Below, one piece after another: positions 1 to 7,500 of a stretch of 40,185 nt of DNA. Every line of letters starts with the position of its first letter. The first letter of the stretch is position 1. This DNA comes from a virus: positions 1 to 40,185 of IMG/VR virus record IMGVR_UViG_3300009151_000149. One strand, written 5' to 3'. The translations under genes and the position numbers were made by a program. Below the pieces are notes generated by a model. It did not search any database and was not told the origin of the DNA. It was given only the letters and a program-made list of their open reading frames with translations.

Positions 1-1
1 A

Positions 2-937
2 GCCACACTCGAAACTGCTCTAATGCAAGCAGACAAGAACGTTAAGAAGTACGAACGTGAAGTTACACAGCTAGCAGACAACAAGTGCCCGAGCTGTGAG
101 CAAGATCTACATGATCACAAGCACGATGAAATGAAAATTGGTGCAGAAAAGCATCTAGCTGATGCAGTTACATACCTAACTGAAGTCAGTGTAAAATACG
201 AAGCTAGTGTTAAAGACTTAGACGTAATAGGAGACATTAACGGTCGCCCTAAAACATTCTACGACACACTGAGTGAAGCGTTTAATCATAGAACAAATCT
301 AGAAAGTCTTGGTATCCAGTTGAAAAATAAGCAAGAAGAAGTTGATACATACCAAGAACAAGTTACAGAACTAGAGCATACTGCTCTACAAGAAATAAAC
401 TGGGACACAATCAACAGTTTAAATCTCATAAAAGAACATCAGGAGTTCTTGTTAAAACTCCTAACTTCTAAAGACTCGTTTATTCGTAAGAAGATCATTG
501 ACCAGAATCTTGCTTACTTGAATAATCGACTAACCTATTACCTTGATAAGGTGGGTCTACCTCACACCGTTGTATTCCAAAATGACCTAACGGTAGAAAT
601 AACCCAACTCGGACAAGATCTTGACTTTGATAACTTGTCACGAGGAGAAAGGAATCGCTTGATCTTAGGATTGTCGTGGGCGTTCCGTGATGTCTGGGAG
701 AGTTTATACCAGAACATCAATCTCTTATTCATAGATGAACTTATTGATTCCGGCATGGATGCTAATGGGGTTGAAAACTCTATTGGCATTCTTAAAAAGA
801 TGGCTCGGGAACGTAATAAGAATATCTATCTAATCTCTCATAGGGACGAATTAGTGGGTCGAGTGAACAACGTGCTCAAGGTAATCAAAGAAAATGGCTT
901 CACGTCTTATGCAAATGACGTTGAGATCTATGAGTGA
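2..937 (+). CDS. 46: gp46-like recombination endonuclease subunit (SbcC/Rad50 family), 5' end outside window
   Basis: ATPase subunit of the gp46/gp47 (SbcC/SbcD, Rad50/Mre11-like) complex, which resects DNA ends for recombination-dependent replication. The frame is open to the left edge, so the N-terminal Walker A lobe lies outside the window; the ATG at 23 is internal. Visible in order: a zinc-hook motif CPSC (about residues 22-25 counted from that ATG) flanked by Lys/Glu-rich coiled coil, a second coiled coil, then the C-terminal ATPase lobe. That lobe has the ABC signature LSRGERNR, Walker B 'LLFIDELIDSGMD' and the H-loop 'LISHRDEL'. The usual Walker B pattern ends DE; here it reads IDEL. 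T4 gp46 is about 560 aa, so roughly half is present. The stop overlaps the start of the next gene by 8 nt, which suggests translational coupling. Confidence 0.93.
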   Translation, partial: ATLETALMQADKNVKKYEREVTQLADNKCPSCEQDLHDHKHDEMKIGAEKHLADAVTYLTEVSVKYEASVKDLDVIGDINGRPKTFYDTLSEAFNHRTNLESLGIQLKNKQEEVDTYQEQVTELEHTALQEINWDTINSLNLIKEHQEFLLKLLTSKDSFIRKKIIDQNLAYLNNRLTYYLDKVGLPHTVVFQNDLTVEITQLGQDLDFDNLSRGERNRLILGLSWAFRDVWESLYQNINLLFIDELIDSGMDANGVENSIGILKKMARERNKNIYLISHRDELVGRVNNVLKVIKENGFTSYANDVEIYE

Positions 938-1160
938 TACTGATACACACGAGCTAATCATTAGAGAGTTTATCGAGTACTCTAAATGGAGTACTCGATT
1001 TGAGCTTCATGGTTATAAAGAAAGTGCTGTTAAAGCAAGAGTAGCTCTAGGTGAGATACGAAGACTAATAATGATCAGGCGAGCAGAAATACAGGCAAAG
1101 AAAAATCTAATACACGGAATCCAAAACGACAGTGACGAAGAGGCTAGTGACGATAACTAG
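930..1160 (+). CDS. Small helical conserved phage protein, function unknown
   Basis: Predicted product of 76 aa starting MSDTDTHEL. I chose the ATG at 930 over an upstream ATG at 894 because the upper start would overlap gp46 by 44 nt, whereas 930 gives a typical 8-nt ATGA-type overlap. The protein is strongly charged: an amphipathic helix with aromatic residues (EFIEYSKWSTRFE), a basic middle rich in Arg/Lys (ALGEIRRLIMIRRAEI), and an acidic tail ending DSDEEASDDN. The pattern resembles small proteins found beside replication/recombination genes in T4-like marine phages, some loosely labelled histone-like, but I recognise no defined domain. The basic centre could contact nucleic acid; that is inference only. 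Confidence 0.75.
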   Translation: MSDTDTHELIIREFIEYSKWSTRFELHGYKESAVKARVALGEIRRLIMIRRAEIQAKKNLIHGIQNDSDEEASDDN

Positions 1161-1163
1161 TTG

Positions 1164-1592
1164 ATGCAATGGACTTATCAGAATACTATAGTGGACGAAC
1201 TACCCGAAACCTGCATTGGTTTTGTGTATCTGATAACAAATAACATCACTGGAAGAAAATATATAGGCAAGAAACTTGCAAAGTTTGCGAAAACTTCTTA
1301 CAAAGTAGTTAAACTCAAGAACGGTACCAAGAAAAAGAAAAAGATTAGAAGCAAAATTGATTCGGACTGGCGTGACTATTACGGATCAAGCGATGCACTA
1401 ACCAAAGACGTAGAAACACTAGGCGCAAACAACTTCTCCAGAGAAATACTATTCTATTGCACATCAAAAGCAGAATGCTCATACATCGAGGCCCGAGAAC
1501 AATTTACTCACAAAGTTCTAGAATCAGCAGATTACTATAACGGACACATTGCTGTTCGTGTACACGGCTCACATATCCTCAAAAAACCTTAG
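1164..1592 (+). CDS. GIY-YIG nuclease domain protein
   Basis: A 142-aa protein carrying a GIY-YIG endonuclease fold. The N-terminus has the two signature strands 'FVYLITNNITGRKYIGKK', a GIY...YIG pattern in which the first element is FVYLI and the second KYIGKK. A Lys-rich insert follows, then 'DWRDYYGSS' and 'EAREQF', where a conserved Arg and Glu are expected in this family. The preferred start is ATG 1164; a TTG directly before it (1161) abuts the preceding stop. At this size it is essentially a stand-alone nuclease domain without an obvious DNA-binding module. It could be a free-standing homing endonuclease (Seg-like) or a phage nuclease in DNA metabolism. It is followed by a 500-nt non-coding stretch. 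Confidence 0.8.
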   Translation: MQWTYQNTIVDELPETCIGFVYLITNNITGRKYIGKKLAKFAKTSYKVVKLKNGTKKKKKIRSKIDSDWRDYYGSSDALTKDVETLGANNFSREILFYCTSKAECSYIEAREQFTHKVLESADYYNGHIAVRVHGSHILKKP

Positions 1593-2067
1593 GCAGTATC
1601 AGCGGAAATAGCAAGCGTCAGCTAACATCGGACGCCCGTACACCTGGATCTCGGATCGCAGGGAGGGAAACAACTCTAGCCGCAGGAGTGCTCAGCAACT
1701 ATCCTTAACAGGACGACGATCGCAAATGCCGCGGTTTTGCTGTTACAAAAATTAAAGGCAAGAAAGAAGGGAGAAATACCCTACGTTTAAGCATATGTTA
1801 GCGTATATACTTAAACCGCCGTTGTAATAAAGACTCTGCTCGTGGTACCGGACAACCGCCACTGTAACGCAGTAACGCTAGTGTGACATGTTCAACTCAG
1901 ATAATGTCGTTAGAATCTTTGCCCTGCCTGGGCAAAGTGTGACTGAACAATCTAGATAATATCTTAAGTGCTTCGCACTAAATCATAAGTACACAATAAG
2001 AAAGAAGAAGAATAGTGTGAGCGAAAGCGAAACACAGATGTACGCAGTACATCTACATGCATCCCGA
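1593..2067 (+). ncRNA. Gene-free stretch with many hairpins; candidate structured RNA
   Basis: No open frame of note on either strand in a genome that otherwise has 0-120 nt gaps. Perfect inverted repeats on direct reading: GCGTC 1615-1619 with GACGC 1631-1635; CAGCAA 1693-1698 with TTGCTG 1737-1742; GTTTAAG 1785-1791 with CTTAAAC 1810-1816, enclosing a further ATATG/CGTAT stem with a TTAG loop; CTTTGCCC 1917-1924 with GGGCAAAG 1930-1937 (5-nt loop); AGATGTAC 2036-2043 with GTACATCT 2047-2054 (GCA loop). GTGT 2015-2018 with ACAC 2032-2035 encloses tandem GA steps and a GC-GAAA-GC cap. None is followed by a T-run, so these are not simple terminators. The stretch could be an RNA gene, a long 5' leader or a packaging/replication site. 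Strand and ends are guesses. Confidence 0.45.
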
Positions 2068-2075
2068 TATAAATA
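2068..2075 (+). promoter_or_regulatory. T4-type late promoter box TATAAATA
   Basis: Exact match to the T4 late promoter consensus TATAAATA, 24 nt before the ATG at 2100. An AGGA at 2088-2091 could serve as ribosome binding site. In T4 this box is read by RNA polymerase carrying gp55 and gp33; neither gene is in this window. Confidence 0.65.
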
Positions 2076-2099
2076 CACTAACTGTTCAGGAATACAAAT

Positions 2100-3224
2100 A
2101 TGAAACTATACGAAGTTCTATTAGAAGATAAGAAACAAGTGCAAGAAGCACCCATGGGTATGCTGAATACTCTAGGTAATAAAGCTATGGCTAAAATGGG
2201 TAGTGCTCGAGCTACTGGTAAACTTAGTACAGGTGCTTTGGCTAATCAATTGCACAAAGAGTTTCAAACATATTTGGGTAAGACTGGGCGCGAAGCTACT
2301 AAAGATGCTGTAATGGGTTTTTTATCTAGCAAAGGGTATCCCACACAGGGCGCCGCTACTATTATTAATACTGCACTAAAAGGTGCGGCAAATGCTCCTG
2401 CAGGTCCTATGGCTAACATGAAAAATACTGCACGAGGGCTTGTTGGTAAAGCCAAAGACGCAATGGTTAAACAAGCGGGCAATATCGCAGACAAACTAAA
2501 GCCTGGACTTAAAGCAACCCCAATTGATAAAACTGAACCAACAATGAATCCTGAAACTCCTACAACAACAGGAGCTACAGATACTACAGCGGCAGCACCC
2601 GCTAAAACAGGCGGAAGTTTTAATAATCAATTAGGCGGCGGACAAGCAACTTATAATAGATCTACTGGGAATGATCCTAAAACTTATCAAAACACATCTA
2701 CTCCAATTGATCCTAAGAATGTTGGCGGAGTTCCAAGTACTACTAATCCTACAACAGCGCCTAAGCAATTTGATCCAAGAGACTTAAACAAAAATGGTGA
2801 AGTTGATGCAACAGAAAAATCTATTGCTAGAAATAAAGGTAAAAAGAAACCGGCCGCAACTACAGTTTCTGCTAGCAAGATCAATACGGGCAACATGGTA
2901 GCAGAAGCAGGTCCTGGCGTTTTACCGCAAAATATTATTGACAAAGCTATACTTAAGGCTGCTCAAGAAGCAGAAATCATGAACACCAAGCAAGGTAAAA
3001 CATCTACTCAACAGACTAAATCAGCTAACTTAGCTGGTGGCGCTCCTACTGATACAGATGGTGACGGTGATATTGATGCTACAGACACAGCTAAATCTTC
3101 TTCAGGTGGTGGATTTGCCGCTGGATTAAAGAAAGGCTTTACAGGTAAACCTGCCGCTACAGCTAATCTCGCAAGTCTAGAACAGCGTATTGCCGCAATT
3201 GAAAAGAAAGTTGGTCTAGCTTAA
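2100..3224 (+). CDS. Putative virion protein with two EF-hand-like Ca2+ loops
   Basis: 374 aa. The N-terminus is MKLYEVLLEDKK followed by a helical, Ala/Gly/Lys-rich region to about residue 140, a Thr/Pro/Ala-rich linker to about 225, and a short C-terminal helix (ASLEQRIAAIEKKVGLA) that looks like a coiled-coil trimerisation stub. Two 12-residue loops match the EF-hand/dockerin pattern: DLNKNGEVDATE at about 228-239 and DTDGDGDIDATD at about 318-329, with acidic or Asn residues at positions 1, 3, 5, 9 and 12 and Gly at 6. Neither is flanked by clear paired helices, so these may be isolated calcium loops. It has its own late promoter, and its stop is shared with the convergent gene. A structural role is inferred from position; I do not recognise the family. 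Confidence 0.75.
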   Translation: MKLYEVLLEDKKQVQEAPMGMLNTLGNKAMAKMGSARATGKLSTGALANQLHKEFQTYLGKTGREATKDAVMGFLSSKGYPTQGAATIINTALKGAANAPAGPMANMKNTARGLVGKAKDAMVKQAGNIADKLKPGLKATPIDKTEPTMNPETPTTTGATDTTAAAPAKTGGSFNNQLGGGQATYNRSTGNDPKTYQNTSTPIDPKNVGGVPSTTNPTTAPKQFDPRDLNKNGEVDATEKSIARNKGKKKPAATTVSASKINTGNMVAEAGPGVLPQNIIDKAILKAAQEAEIMNTKQGKTSTQQTKSANLAGGAPTDTDGDGDIDATDTAKSSSGGGFAAGLKKGFTGKPAATANLASLEQRIAAIEKKVGLA

Positions 3225-3409
3225 AAGAAAGGCAGTCCGCTTTTCTTAGTTGTTTCAAGATTGTCTTCTACAATCTTGCCAATAATTTCTCTATCTTCGT
3301 AGGTAAGGTAAAATGCGTCATCCATGGAAATCGCACCTCTCATGTACCACGCTAACTTATATAATTCTAATTTAAAATTTTTGGCTTCATTATCTATTTG
3401 ATCCACCAT
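3221..3409 (-). CDS. Small gp51-like/tail-assembly chaperone protein (probably expressed by -1 frameshift from gp26-like gene)
   Basis: 62 aa from the first ATG (3409), ending ETTKKSGLPFF. It sits directly after the gp26-like gene, as gene 51 follows gene 26 in T4, and the sequence pattern (LAWYMRG..., YEDREIIGKIV) resembles the short proteins annotated gp51-like in marine T4-type phages. The frame is open well upstream of this ATG, back to a TGA at 3485-3487. The upstream stretch reads like real protein (LFTIPLEEALR), and no good Shine-Dalgarno precedes the ATG. Separate initiation is therefore doubtful; fusion to the upstream product by -1 slippage is more likely (about 365 aa in total). 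The stop lies in a TTAA shared with the stop of the convergent plus-strand gene. Confidence 0.75.
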   Translation of the reverse strand: MVDQIDNEAKNFKLELYKLAWYMRGAISMDDAFYLTYEDREIIGKIVEDNLETTKKSGLPFF

Positions 3410-3444
3410 CCGGAGAGCTTCTTCAAGTGGGATAGTAAAGAGCC

Positions 3445-4317
3445 TTACGCGAAAAAACTTGCGGCATCCAGAGTAATTGGGATTTCAACCATTTTAGGTG
3501 CGCCAGCCGCTTGATCTTCTTCAGTTGTAGCAACTTTTTGTACAGGTATTGCAAACTTATTCTTTTGTAATTCTAAATGATCCATGATAGCTTTGAAAAA
3601 ATCTTTGTCAGCATTGTCAATAAACTCTTTAATGAATACAGGATCGCTAGTTTCACCATCCGGAGTCACAATCTTAACAACACTGCTAGTGACCATGTCA
3701 ACATTGATATCAGTTAACTTTTTAAAAGCCGCATTAAACAACTCCATCTTCCTAGTATCCTCCATGTTGTCATCATTGACAATGCTAAAAATACGTTGTT
3801 CTTCTAGAGTTTTAATTGCAGTTTGAGTAAACTCTTTGTACGTTAAAGGTCTAACATAGGCTTTAAGATCTTCACCAATTTGAATTTCGTTATCATAAGC
3901 CGCATTTAATAACGAGTCAAGTACTAGACGTAGATCTAATTCAAATGTTCTAGAGTCTTCAACTACCGGAATAGTTATAGTAATATCTAATTTTTCACCG
4001 TAGGTAGCCAGACGGATTGCAATTAAAATTGCGTCCATATCAACACTTGGAATTTGCCAAGCATTCTTGATACTAGGAAAACAACTTTGTATAACATCTA
4101 CAGTTGCTTGTCCATTCATTAAAGCATCGGGAGTTTTCATGACCAACTCATCTTTTGCAGTCATGGCGTAAACAGGATACTCTCCGTTTTCAGATTTTTC
4201 TAAACATCCCGGGGGATAAAAATTGCCACTACTGGGCAACTTGATATAGATCTTGGGCTGTCTAAAGTACTTCTTTAACGGGTTTAATGTTTGATTTTCC
4301 ACTGAGTTTAACTCCAC
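3445..4317 (-). CDS. 26: gp26-like baseplate hub/tail assembly protein
   Basis: 290 aa matching the T4 gp26-type baseplate protein family. The N-terminus 'IYIKLPSSGNFYPPG', followed by 'VYAMTAKDELVMKTPDAL' and 'NGQATVDVIQSCFP', is highly characteristic of this family in marine T4-like phages. The core continues with 'LIAIRLATYGEKLDI'. In T4, gp26 is counted as a baseplate hub subunit. Its position next to a tape-measure gene and a tiny downstream partner suggests a chaperone-like role similar to lambda gpG. The last codons are AGT TTT TTC GCG TAA; the T-TTT-TTC heptamer is a classic -1 slippery site. It is transcribed on the minus strand from its own TATAAATA box and diverges from the tape-measure gene. 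Confidence 0.88.
   Translation of the reverse strand: MELNSVENQTLNPLKKYFRQPKIYIKLPSSGNFYPPGCLEKSENGEYPVYAMTAKDELVMKTPDALMNGQATVDVIQSCFPSIKNAWQIPSVDMDAILIAIRLATYGEKLDITITIPVVEDSRTFELDLRLVLDSLLNAAYDNEIQIGEDLKAYVRPLTYKEFTQTAIKTLEEQRIFSIVNDDNMEDTRKMELFNAAFKKLTDINVDMVTSSVVKIVTPDGETSDPVFIKEFIDNADKDFFKAIMDHLELQKNKFAIPVQKVATTEEDQAAGAPKMVEIPITLDAASFFA
3451..3457 (-). promoter_or_regulatory. Candidate -1 programmed ribosomal frameshift site (T TTT TTC)
   Basis: On the minus strand the sequence AAGTTTTTTCGCGTAA is phased as GCA AGT TTT TTC GCG TAA in the gp26-like frame. Slipping back by one base gives TTT TTT CGC GTA AGG CTC, which stays open into the 62-aa downstream gene. The -1 frame is closed by TGA at 3485-3487, so the shift can only happen within about 40 nt, and the heptamer lies inside that window. 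A weak downstream pairing (ATCCCAC with GTGGAT) is possible but sits far from the heptamer. Confidence 0.75.
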
Positions 4318-4344
4318 ATAAATAAAGGATATGATATCATATTG

Positions 4345-4352
4345 TATTTATA
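4345..4352 (-). promoter_or_regulatory. Minus-strand T4-type late promoter box TATAAATA
   Basis: Plus-strand TATTTATA, read on the minus strand as TATAAATA, 27 nt before the start codon at 4317 of the gp26-like gene. It is the only such exact box I noted on the minus strand and fits the reversed orientation of this pair. Confidence 0.65.
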
Positions 4353-4377
4353 TACGCAGATTTAGGTGAAAAAATAA

Positions 4378-7300
4378 ATGGCAGATACCACAGTAACTGG
4401 TAAAATTGGTGATCAAGAAGTACAGCTGATCAACGCGGCAAGCGAAGCCACACTTCAAAAATTATTAGAAGCATTTAACAAAGCCAACGGTACAGGCTCA
4501 GGTGGTGGAAGTGGTAGTAGTTCTGCAGGCGGTGCAGGAAGTGGAGCAGTTGGTAAAGCCGCTACTGGTACTGCTACCGCTCTTAGCAAAGCCGGCGAAG
4601 CTGTTGGTAAATTTGCAGGGGCAGTTGCAGATGCTACAAGTAAGCTGTTAGGATTTGCTGGGAACTTGATAGGCGGAACAGCCAAGGTCATGTTAGATCT
4701 TAGCAAAGAATTGTTAATGGGCGGCGATCGAGTTAGTGATTTTACTAAACATTTAGCAAACTTGCCTAGCATATTTGGTGTACTTGGCGGACTTGTACAT
4801 AGTCTTTCTAGTTACATTGATAAGACTATTGATACATTTAGAAGTCTAAGTCAAGTAGGTGCAAATTTTGGAAACGATATTACAGCTATGCGTCAAACTG
4901 CGGCACAGTCAGGTATGAGTATGGATCGCTTTGCTAGCTTTGTACAACAAAATTCAGAAGCACTTGCCAACTTAGGTGGTACAGTCACTCAAGGTGCAAA
5001 ACGATTTGGCGAATTAAGCAAAAATATGCGTGAAGGACAAGCCGGTCAGCGTCTACTAGAGATGGGCTTTACGGTAGACGAACTTAATGAAACACTAGTG
5101 ACCTATGCTAGTATTAATAGTCGTATGGGACGAGATCGACAGTTATCTGATAGAGAACTAATTGAAAGTGCTGGCATATTTGGAACAGAACTTAACAAAG
5201 CGGCAGCAGCCTCGGGTCTTAGCAGACAATCACTAATGAAAGGTGTTGATGCTATGAGTAAAGAACTTAGCATACAGGCACTAAAAGCAAGAATACCAAA
5301 AGATAAACAACAAGCATTTGAAGTTGGGTTAACACAGATACTTGATTCATTTAAGATTGGCGGCCCAGCATTATTAGAAGGTGCTAAAGGATTTGTTAGT
5401 TCTGCAGAAGGTATTGCAATGACAGCAGTATCTCCTGAAATTATGAAAACGATGAGAGAATATGCTCAGGGAGGATTAGACGCAACCGAAGCACAAAATC
5501 GAATGATCACTGAAGCTAAGAAACAACGTGAAATATTATTAAAAATGGATCCAGCTGAGATTGACGCTAGAGAAAAATCCCTACCAGGATTCAAGATGGC
5601 CTATGCAGCCGTGATGGAAATGGCTTCTAAGACTATTAAGTCACAAAAAGAAATTGATCAAGCAATGGCTAAGGCGCAGAGAAATAAAAGCATTGAAGAC
5701 TTTTATCTTAAATTCTCAAATGTGATAGAACTCTTTAGAGGCAAGCTAATGGACACTTTACTCAAAAGCCCAGCATTTACTAGATTAAGCGGCATGCTGG
5801 ACAACTTGTTACAAGGGTCAGATGAAAAGCTACCAAAGTTATTAGAAAGTATTATCGTTGGGTTTGAAATGTTTTTAAATGGTATTAGCGACTTTATAAC
5901 CGACGTACAAAATCCTAACATAGGTTGGGACGGAGCAATGAAAAACGCCTATGAAAACATTTTAAAGAATTTATTCAGTATAAAACCTGAAGACCTAATT
6001 GACGGCAACGGCAATGCAGTATCGGTATCTGAAGCCGCTATGAAGAAAGTAGGTATAATGATAGGTGACGCATTTGCTGCCATGTGGCCGGGAATACAAG
6101 CTGGAATAGTAGCAGGATTTACAGCACTATGGGATAATGACGACATTAGAAATGCAGGGATCAAAGGTATACTAGCACTATTTGCAGTTTGGGCCGCATT
6201 TAAAGTTGGCGGTGGATTACTAAGCGGTATTGGCGGCAGGATGGCCGGTGGAGCCGCAGCCGCAGGCGGAGCAGCCGCAAGTGGAGGGATGGGTGCAGGA
6301 TTGACTAGTTTAGCAGGCGGCCTTGCGGCATTTGCTAATCCAGCATCACTGATAGGATTAGCGGCAGTTACCGCGGCAGTTTATGCATTATCACTAGCAT
6401 TTGAAGCGGCAAGTCCCGGCTTTGAAGCATTTGGAGCTATGGTAAAACGAATACTTGAAGGTGTAGCACCGGTAGTAGTAGCATTTGGTACAGCAGTTGG
6501 TACTGTAATGAAAGATGTAGGCACTGCAATTACCAATGCCAAAGACGGCTTTACTGCCATATTCAATGGTATTGCTGAAGTGGTCAAAAGTATTGGCTCA
6601 GTCATTATTGGGTCAATTACAGCTATTGGTGACAGTATTAGCAAGATTATTAACACTATTTCTAACTATAGAACTGCTGGAACTAAGATAGCAACAGACA
6701 GTATAAAAGAGCTTGCTAACATACCATCAGCAAATATGTTGGCCGCGGCAGCAGGCGTTGAAGCAATCAAGAAAGCACTAGACGGATTTAATCCTGGATT
6801 CTTAAGCGGCATAAGTCAAGGTCTTGGTAGTATATTTGCCGGAGATCAAACAGGGCCACTACAACAAATGGCAGTTTTAGGTCCAAAATTACAGAACGCC
6901 GCCGCTGGGTTTACTGCATTTAAGACAGCAATTGATGGTATGAAACTGGCTAATTTGTCTATGACTAATGATCAAACTAGCAGTTTTGAAACACTAACTA
7001 AACGATTACCAGACTTTACTACCACAATAACAGCACTGGGTACACAGGCCGCTAACATAAATGCTACAGCAGTAGCAATTAATGCGTTCAAACAGGCAAC
7101 TACCGGATTTGATCTTAAAGATTTTTCATTCAGTAAAGAACAACTAGTCAGCCTAGCGGACGGTACTACCAAGCTAAGACAACTATCAGAACAACTAAAA
7201 TCTAGTAAAGATGGTTTCCAAAAATTAGATCAACAAGGCCTTAAAAATATCAAAGAAGGTGTTGAAGGATTAAGCAAAGCATTCAAAGACTTCAACGAAA

Positions 7301-7491
7301 GTTTCATTAATAAGTTTATTCCAAAATTTGAAGAACTCAGAAGCAAGACTCAAGAAGGAATCTTAACTGACCTTGGCAGCAAGCTAGATACGTTAAATAG
7401 TAATGTAGCTTCACTAGTCACAATTGAAGACACTTCCAAAAGATACTTGGATACAATCGCCAGCAAGAAAGCTGGCCAGGTTTATAAATAG
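4378..7491 (+). CDS. Tail tape-measure-like protein
   Basis: 1037 aa, the expected size and texture for a tail length-determining protein. A Gly/Ser-rich linker (about residues 38-60) is followed by long helical stretches. A hydrophobic Ala/Gly-rich segment at about 600-690 ('GILALFAVWAAFKVGGG', 'SLIGLAAVTAAVYALSLAF') could act as membrane-active segments during DNA ejection. The C-terminal part is helical with a coiled-coil end. Lambda-type tape measures lie next to their G/G-T chaperones; here the gp26/gp51-like pair is adjacent but divergent. T4 gp29 (about 590 aa) would be the functional counterpart, though I see no direct sequence signature of gp29. The start is preceded by AGGTGA at 4364-4369. 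The last codons TAT AAA TAG form the next promoter-like box. Confidence 0.8.
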   Translation: MADTTVTGKIGDQEVQLINAASEATLQKLLEAFNKANGTGSGGGSGSSSAGGAGSGAVGKAATGTATALSKAGEAVGKFAGAVADATSKLLGFAGNLIGGTAKVMLDLSKELLMGGDRVSDFTKHLANLPSIFGVLGGLVHSLSSYIDKTIDTFRSLSQVGANFGNDITAMRQTAAQSGMSMDRFASFVQQNSEALANLGGTVTQGAKRFGELSKNMREGQAGQRLLEMGFTVDELNETLVTYASINSRMGRDRQLSDRELIESAGIFGTELNKAAAASGLSRQSLMKGVDAMSKELSIQALKARIPKDKQQAFEVGLTQILDSFKIGGPALLEGAKGFVSSAEGIAMTAVSPEIMKTMREYAQGGLDATEAQNRMITEAKKQREILLKMDPAEIDAREKSLPGFKMAYAAVMEMASKTIKSQKEIDQAMAKAQRNKSIEDFYLKFSNVIELFRGKLMDTLLKSPAFTRLSGMLDNLLQGSDEKLPKLLESIIVGFEMFLNGISDFITDVQNPNIGWDGAMKNAYENILKNLFSIKPEDLIDGNGNAVSVSEAAMKKVGIMIGDAFAAMWPGIQAGIVAGFTALWDNDDIRNAGIKGILALFAVWAAFKVGGGLLSGIGGRMAGGAAAAGGAAASGGMGAGLTSLAGGLAAFANPASLIGLAAVTAAVYALSLAFEAASPGFEAFGAMVKRILEGVAPVVVAFGTAVGTVMKDVGTAITNAKDGFTAIFNGIAEVVKSIGSVIIGSITAIGDSISKIINTISNYRTAGTKIATDSIKELANIPSANMLAAAAGVEAIKKALDGFNPGFLSGISQGLGSIFAGDQTGPLQQMAVLGPKLQNAAAGFTAFKTAIDGMKLANLSMTNDQTSSFETLTKRLPDFTTTITALGTQAANINATAVAINAFKQATTGFDLKDFSFSKEQLVSLADGTTKLRQLSEQLKSSKDGFQKLDQQGLKNIKEGVEGLSKAFKDFNESFINKFIPKFEELRSKTQEGILTDLGSKLDTLNSNVASLVTIEDTSKRYLDTIASKKAGQVYK
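7483..7490 (+). promoter_or_regulatory. TATAAATA box overlapping the tape-measure stop
   Basis: Exact late-promoter box embedded in the final codons Tyr-Lys-stop of the tape-measure gene, 10 nt before the portal ATG. The AGGA at 7490-7493 overlaps its last base. If it is used, the transcript would start only a few bases before the portal start codon. It may also be a chance product of the codons. Confidence 0.45.
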
Positions 7492-7500
7492 GATAACACA

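Noticed and set aside
894-930. Upstream start for the small protein after gp46
   Set aside because: It would overlap gp46 by 44 nt; the ATG at 930 gives a normal short overlap and a better N-terminus.
1838-1905. Cobalamin-riboswitch-like words (GTGGTACCGG...CCGCCACTGTAACG, then ACTCAGATAATGTC)
   Set aside because: The GCCACTG-type segment is suggestive, but the GGGAA segment and a proper B12 box are missing and no cobalamin gene follows. A covariance search would decide.
1593-2067. tRNA, tmRNA or group I intron in the non-coding block
   Set aside because: No cloverleaf with a paired T-arm, no CCA-type acceptor stem, no convincing intron core, and no interrupted exon on either side.
3584-3826. 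Plus-strand frame opposite the gp26-like gene
   Set aside because: Antisense to a clearly recognised protein, with no promoter or ribosome binding site; a coding shadow.
4370-4378. AAATAAATG as a late promoter for the tape-measure gene
   Set aside because: The box would include the start codon itself, so the transcript would begin inside the gene.
4455-6656. Several minus-strand frames of 70-105 codons across the tape-measure gene
   Set aside because: Low-complexity Ala/Pro/Leu shadows of Gly/Ala-rich coding sequence.
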